Below are positions 6,322 through 9,611 of a DNA stretch of 9,611 nt, one piece after another; position 1 is the first letter of the stretch; every line of letters begins with the position of its first letter. Source of the DNA: Bacteroidales bacterium (lineage in GTDB: Bacteria > Bacteroidota > Bacteroidia > Bacteroidales > UBA932). The notes under the pieces were generated by a model that made no database searches, was not told where the DNA came from, and worked only from the letters and a program-made list of their open reading frames with translations. Where the stretch lies: assembly GCA_017548805.1 (NCBI GenBank), contig JAFYZE010000008.1, positions 1 through 9,611 on the forward strand. The letters run 5' to 3'. The position numbers and the translations under genes are program-made.

Positions 6322-6343
6322 CATATTATAACTAACGCGAAAA

Positions 6344-7987
6344 ATGAGATTCCGTATCATTTCACTTGCCCTTGCGCTTCTGGCAGTCTTCACTGCTTCC
6401 GCGCAGGCACTCAAGACCGAAACCGTCGACGGCGTCGGCGCCAAAGTATGGCGCATCACCGCAGACCGTACCGCGACTATTGCCGACCGCACCCTCAACC
6501 CCACTTATTTCATCTATTACAACGGATCCGTCTCCGACCCGATGTCCGTAGTCCGCAACTTCGGGATGGAACGCCATATAGACTCATATCTGGCTACCGT
6601 CTATGTAGTCAACCCTGCCAACGGCAAGACCTTTTCCCAGACCGCTGACCTGGAAGTGTATTACAAGCTCCTCGAGCGCCTCCGCATCATCAACAACCTC
6701 AAGCTGATAGGCAAGGGTGCCGGTGCGACCTTCATCAACAATGTCCTGTCCCTGCACGCCGAGGCCGTCTCCGGCATCCTGACGATCGACGGCACTGTCA
6801 AGGCCAAGCTCAATCCCGTCGTCGTCCCGACCTATTGCGCCGGCAGGAACAAGACCGTCATTGACCACTACATCAGGGCTAATCACGCCCTCGAGTCGGG
6901 CGGTGGAGTCTGGAAGAACCCCCTCCACCAGGTGGAGAGGATATTCATCAACGGATCGCCCATGTCCGACGCCGAGTATTTCATCGACGCCTGGAACAGG
7001 CTGCTTTCGCAGAATTACCGTTACAACAACTACACGACCTGGTACGAAGGTACCGATGTCCGTCACACCAGACCTTATGAGCTCGTGAGCTACGTCATGT
7101 TCGACCGTCTCCACGTCAAGCGCAACATCGTGGAGCAGAATCTCTGCGGCTGGGGCGATTTCCTGTGGTACGAGTATATCCCCGAGAATCTCATGGATGC
7201 TTCCAAGGCATCTGTTCCGCTGGTCATCCTGCTGCACGGCAATACCAACGATCCGCGCACCCAGGCCGAGACTTCGGGCTTCGTGGAGCTTGCTTCCGAG
7301 AAGCATTTCATCACCGCCGAGCTGGAATGGCAGGGCAGCGGCAAGTATGCCTCGATGGGTACCGACGGCATCGAGGCTACGGTTCGCCACATCATTGAAA
7401 AGTATCCCCAGATCGATCCTGCACGCGTGTATGTCCAGGGCCTTTCCGCAGGCGGCATGAACACCACCAACCTATGCATCTTCAAGACCAACCTCTTCGC
7501 CGCGGGCGCTTCCATGGCCGGTGGCCTCATCTATGAGCCGCGCTTCAACATGGGCAGCAAGGAAGAGATCGCAGAGCAGATCAAGCGTTACAACGGCAAC
7601 ATGGAGATCGCCTACATGCTGGTCTCCGGCACCAACGACAGCAAGTTCACGGACGTTCCGGACGACGATGCCTCCTCTAAGGGCTGGCTCGTCAGGGCGG
7701 TGAAGACCATCGCCGAACTGAACGGCATGGAGATAGGGGAGACCGGCAACGCCTCCCTCGACCCGATGTTTGGAATGTCGGTACGCGACCGCAGGAACGT
7801 CTCCACCATGGACGACCTTACCATGCACGAGGGCACCCTGTACAAGGACGACAAGCCCCTCGTCAGGATGATTGCCCTCGAGCCTTACGGCCACTGGAAC
7901 TACAAGGGCGCCGCCCGCGAGATGTGGGAGTTCTTCCGCCATTTTTCCCGCGATCCTCAGACCAAGAAACTTATATACCATGAATGA
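6344..7987 (+). CDS. Secreted alpha/beta-hydrolase esterase (PHB depolymerase/feruloyl esterase-like), with a second degenerate N-terminal hydrolase half
   Basis: 547 aa. The signal peptide MRFRIISLALALLAVFTASA ends at an SAQA site (cut after Ala22). Residues about 290-540 are an alpha/beta-hydrolase of the esterase_PHB / CE1-like type: the strand VPLVILLHGN (oxyanion HGN at 299), nucleophile elbow GLSAGG (Ser368), GTNDSKFTD (Asp432 as candidate acid) and PYGHWNY (His517 as catalytic base). These enzymes hydrolyse carboxylic esters; with GH43 and GH3 neighbours, removal of feruloyl or other ester groups from hemicellulose is the likeliest job. Residues about 50-225 repeat the same strand order: TYFIYYNG, ATVYVVNP, LKLIGKGAGATF, SGILTIDG and NPVVVPTYCAG. 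The elbow there is G-K-G-A-G, with Gly125 in place of Ser, so this half would be catalytically dead. First gene of its operon; its stop overlaps the next start. Substrate not determinable. Confidence 0.85.
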   Translation: MRFRIISLALALLAVFTASAQALKTETVDGVGAKVWRITADRTATIADRTLNPTYFIYYNGSVSDPMSVVRNFGMERHIDSYLATVYVVNPANGKTFSQTADLEVYYKLLERLRIINNLKLIGKGAGATFINNVLSLHAEAVSGILTIDGTVKAKLNPVVVPTYCAGRNKTVIDHYIRANHALESGGGVWKNPLHQVERIFINGSPMSDAEYFIDAWNRLLSQNYRYNNYTTWYEGTDVRHTRPYELVSYVMFDRLHVKRNIVEQNLCGWGDFLWYEYIPENLMDASKASVPLVILLHGNTNDPRTQAETSGFVELASEKHFITAELEWQGSGKYASMGTDGIEATVRHIIEKYPQIDPARVYVQGLSAGGMNTTNLCIFKTNLFAAGASMAGGLIYEPRFNMGSKEEIAEQIKRYNGNMEIAYMLVSGTNDSKFTDVPDDDASSKGWLVRAVKTIAELNGMEIGETGNASLDPMFGMSVRDRRNVSTMDDLTMHEGTLYKDDKPLVRMIALEPYGHWNYKGAAREMWEFFRHFSRDPQTKKLIYHE

Positions 7988-9359
7988 CAAGATGACTCGA
8001 CGCGAGGCCCTCAAGGGTCTCATCTATGCAGGAATGGGGCTCGCCGTAGGCGGCCAGATCCTGCATGGCGCCAGCCCCGAGGCACGTGCCGCCGGGCTTC
8101 CGGAGCCCGCTCCGTGGAAGGAGGCTCCGGAAGGCTCCAAGATAGACTCCCGCACCTGGGACAAGATGGGAGAGACCCTTGGAATGCTCGGCCTTGGCTG
8201 CATGCGCCTGCCCACCCTCTCGGGCAGCTCAGGCGGCTATGGCCGCCGCCAGCCCCTTGACCAGAACGCCGTCAACGCGATGGTCGATTACGCCATCGCC
8301 CACGGCGTGAACTACTTCGACACCGCCCCCGCCTACGGCGAATCGGAGGTCGTGACGGGCAAGGCCCTGAGCCGCCATCCCCGCTCTTCATACAAGATTG
8401 CGACCAAGATCTCCAACATGAACGGGAGAGCCACCCTCGAGGCCGGCAAACAGATGTTCGAGACTTCGCTGAAGAACCTTCAGGTGGACTATGTGGACTT
8501 CCTGCTGCTGCACAACCTGCAGAACCTCGGCGGTTTCAACTCCCGTTTTAAGGACAACGGCCTGTTCGAATGGCTGCTGGAGCAAAAAAAGAAAGGCCGC
8601 ATCAAGCATCTCGGCTTCTCCTTCCACGGAAGCAACGACGAGTTGCCGAAGCTCACGGCCCTCTACGACTGGGATTTCGTCCAGATACAGCTCAACTATG
8701 TCGACTGGAAGGAAATGTCGGCCGGCTGGGGCGGATCTTCCGGCACGACCAGTTCGGAATTCCTCTACAACCATCTCGTCAGCAAGGGCATCCCCGTGCT
8801 GGTGATGGAGCCCGTCAAGGGCGGTGCGCTGGCAAGCGTCAGCGACGCCATCGCCGGCGTGATGAAGGAGCGTCATCCTGACCTGACGCCGGCCGCGAAC
8901 GCCCTGACCTTCGTCGGTTCGCTGCCGGGCGTGATGGTCACCCTGAGTGGAATGTCCAACATGGAGCAGCTCAAGGAGAACGTCTCCCTGTTCACCGGCT
9001 TCAAACCCTTCGACGAGAAGGAAAGGGCGTTCATGCTGACCGTCGCGGACCTCTACAAGTCCAAGGGACAGATCCCCTGTACAGCCTGTGCCTACTGCAT
9101 GCCTTGCCCGAGGGGCGTCAACATCCCCGGCAACTTCAAGGTGTTCAACAGCGCCAGCGAGGCGCTCCTTGCCACCGATACGACCAAGAAGGATGTCATC
9201 TCCAAGCGCCAGGCCTTCCTGAAGCTCTACAAGGAGCAGGAGGAAGGTACCCGGGCCGACGCCTGCATCTCGTGCAACGCCTGCCTGCCGAAGTGCCCCC
9301 AGCACATCAGCATCCCCCAGCACATGCAGCGCATCAAGGAACTTGCCGCCAAGATATAG
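7980..9359 (+). CDS. Tat-exported aldo/keto reductase with C-terminal Fe-S module
   Basis: 459 aa. ATG 7980 overlaps the esterase stop by 8 nt (ATGAATGA), suggesting coupled translation; the frame is open further upstream but that stretch lies inside the esterase. The N-terminus carries a twin-arginine signal (T6-R-R-E-A-L-K12, then a hydrophobic run and ARA at 35-37). Residues about 66-340 are an AKR barrel with the full catalytic tetrad: Asp114 and Tyr119 (FDTAPAYG), Lys143 (ATKIS) and His178 (LLLHNL). The C-terminal part has CTACAYCMPCP (Cys367, 370, 373, 376) and CISCNACLPKCP (Cys429, 432, 435, 439), enough ligands for two 4Fe-4S clusters. AKRs interconvert carbonyls and alcohols with NAD(P)H; this fused subfamily is widespread but its substrates are mostly unknown. 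Fe-S and nucleotide would be loaded in the cytoplasm before export. Oxidation or reduction of a sugar released by the neighbouring hydrolases is inference. Confidence 0.9.
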   Translation: MNDKMTRREALKGLIYAGMGLAVGGQILHGASPEARAAGLPEPAPWKEAPEGSKIDSRTWDKMGETLGMLGLGCMRLPTLSGSSGGYGRRQPLDQNAVNAMVDYAIAHGVNYFDTAPAYGESEVVTGKALSRHPRSSYKIATKISNMNGRATLEAGKQMFETSLKNLQVDYVDFLLLHNLQNLGGFNSRFKDNGLFEWLLEQKKKGRIKHLGFSFHGSNDELPKLTALYDWDFVQIQLNYVDWKEMSAGWGGSSGTTSSEFLYNHLVSKGIPVLVMEPVKGGALASVSDAIAGVMKERHPDLTPAANALTFVGSLPGVMVTLSGMSNMEQLKENVSLFTGFKPFDEKERAFMLTVADLYKSKGQIPCTACAYCMPCPRGVNIPGNFKVFNSASEALLATDTTKKDVISKRQAFLKLYKEQEEGTRADACISCNACLPKCPQHISIPQHMQRIKELAAKI

Positions 9360-9393
9360 CATTTAACTGATAACCAATAATAAACCAGACTGA

Positions 9394-9611
9394 ATGAAAA
9401 AGTTGATTATGATTGCAGCCGCAGGGCTGCTGTGCCTGTCCGCATTTGCGCAGCCTCAGCTCCGCCAGGACAACATCGACGAGATCCTGAAAGCGATGAC
9501 CCTTCAGGAGAAGGCGACGCTGCTCGTGGGCGGCGCGCGCGCCCAGGTTGTGAACGGCGTCACCTCCGGTGTCGCCGCCCAGGTGCCCGGCGCCGCCGGC
9601 AACACCCGCCC
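9394..9611 (+). CDS. GH3 beta-glycosidase, N-terminal part only (cut by the window end)
   Basis: Starts at ATG 9394, 34 bp after the AKR stop, behind an A-rich leader. 72 codons and two bases are visible. A signal peptide (MKKLIMIAAAGLLCLSAFA, cut before Gln20) is followed by NIDEILKAMTLQEKATLLVGG and then VPGAAGNTR, the usual opening of GH3 beta-glucosidase/beta-xylosidase enzymes (helix with MTLEEK, then the G-x-T-R-P turn). The catalytic Asp and the rest, normally around 700-800 aa in all, lie outside. It is probably the third gene of the operon, hydrolysing oligosaccharides in the periplasm. Family assignment is strong from the short segment; sugar specificity is unknown. Confidence 0.85.
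   Translation, partial: MKKLIMIAAAGLLCLSAFAQPQLRQDNIDEILKAMTLQEKATLLVGGARAQVVNGVTSGVAAQVPGAAGNTR

Larger units (their letters stand above)
5914..6343. other. 430-bp non-coding region between the two CAZyme operons
   Basis: No convincing gene. It is locally AT-rich (about 38% GC over 6061-6120, against roughly 60% in neighbouring genes) and dense in structure: a long imperfect hairpin (5950-5987), a long terminator hairpin (6022-6066), a G-rich nested hairpin region (6203-6250), an inverted repeat (6262-6280) and the -7 promoter element (6314-6321). A 107-codon minus-strand frame (6264-5941, TTG start) and a 76-codon plus-strand frame (5936-6166) cross the hairpins and resemble no family I recognise. 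Confidence 0.75.

Noticed and set aside
6584..7390. 268-codon minus-strand open frame opposite the esterase
   Set aside because: Shadow of the esterase gene; no promoter or leader and no family resemblance.
7872..7979. Longer start for the aldo/keto reductase, 36 codons upstream
   Set aside because: This stretch is inside the esterase coding sequence, and the added residues would bury the twin-arginine signal, which fits an N-terminus at 7980.
8388..9362. 324-codon minus-strand open frame opposite the aldo/keto reductase
   Set aside because: The sense strand carries an intact catalytic tetrad and Fe-S cysteines; the antisense product resembles nothing and is rich in Val, Leu and Gly as expected from a shadow frame.
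1..9611. CRISPR array, tRNA, rRNA or insertion sequence
   Set aside because: No regularly spaced direct repeats, cloverleaf arms, rRNA-like segments or transposase genes were seen.

Overview
The window comes from a Bacteroidota chromosome, most likely a GC-rich gut or rumen Bacteroidales lineage. The reasons are the Bacteroidota-type -7 promoter element (TAnnTTTG) in front of three transcription units, A-rich leaders without clear Shine-Dalgarno sites, secretion signals that leave an N-terminal Gln, and gene families typical of the phylum (DUF1460 amidase-like, TlpA-like lipoprotein, GH43, GH3, Tat-type aldo/keto reductase). A genus cannot be fixed from this window.

Layout. (1) 1-1231, plus strand: the 3' nine tenths of a dihydrolipoyl dehydrogenase, closed by a strong hairpin terminator (1241-1268) shared with the convergent operon. 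(2) 3199-1267, minus strand: a two-gene envelope operon with a secreted DUF1460 / amidase-like cysteine hydrolase, then, 13 bp on, a TlpA-like thioredoxin lipoprotein. (3) 3200-3302: a short divergent control region with an identical -7 octamer facing each way. (4) 3303-5913, plus strand: a small flavin split-barrel (PNPOx-like) protein with a signal-like N-terminus, then, 19 bp on, a secreted GH43-type glycosidase with C-terminal beta-sandwich modules. (5) 5914-6343: 430 bp with no convincing gene, locally AT-rich, holding two long hairpins (one a near-perfect 19-bp-stem terminator), a nested G-rich hairpin region, an inverted repeat and a promoter. (6) 6344-9611, plus strand: an operon of a two-domain alpha/beta-hydrolase esterase, a Tat-signal aldo/keto reductase with a C-terminal Fe-S module (overlapping start and stop), and the beginning of a GH3 beta-glycosidase cut by the window end.

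Regions 4 and 6 read as a carbohydrate-degradation locus. A GH43 enzyme, an esterase of the polyhydroxybutyrate-depolymerase/feruloyl-esterase type and a GH3 enzyme would together strip side chains, remove ester links and release monosaccharides from a hemicellulose-like glycan. No SusC/SusD pair is in the window. The unusual part is the redox content: an exported Fe-S aldo/keto reductase translationally coupled to the esterase, and an apparently exported flavin-fold protein in front of the GH43. The clearest new observation is that the first half of the esterase looks like a second alpha/beta-hydrolase fold whose nucleophile serine is replaced by glycine.
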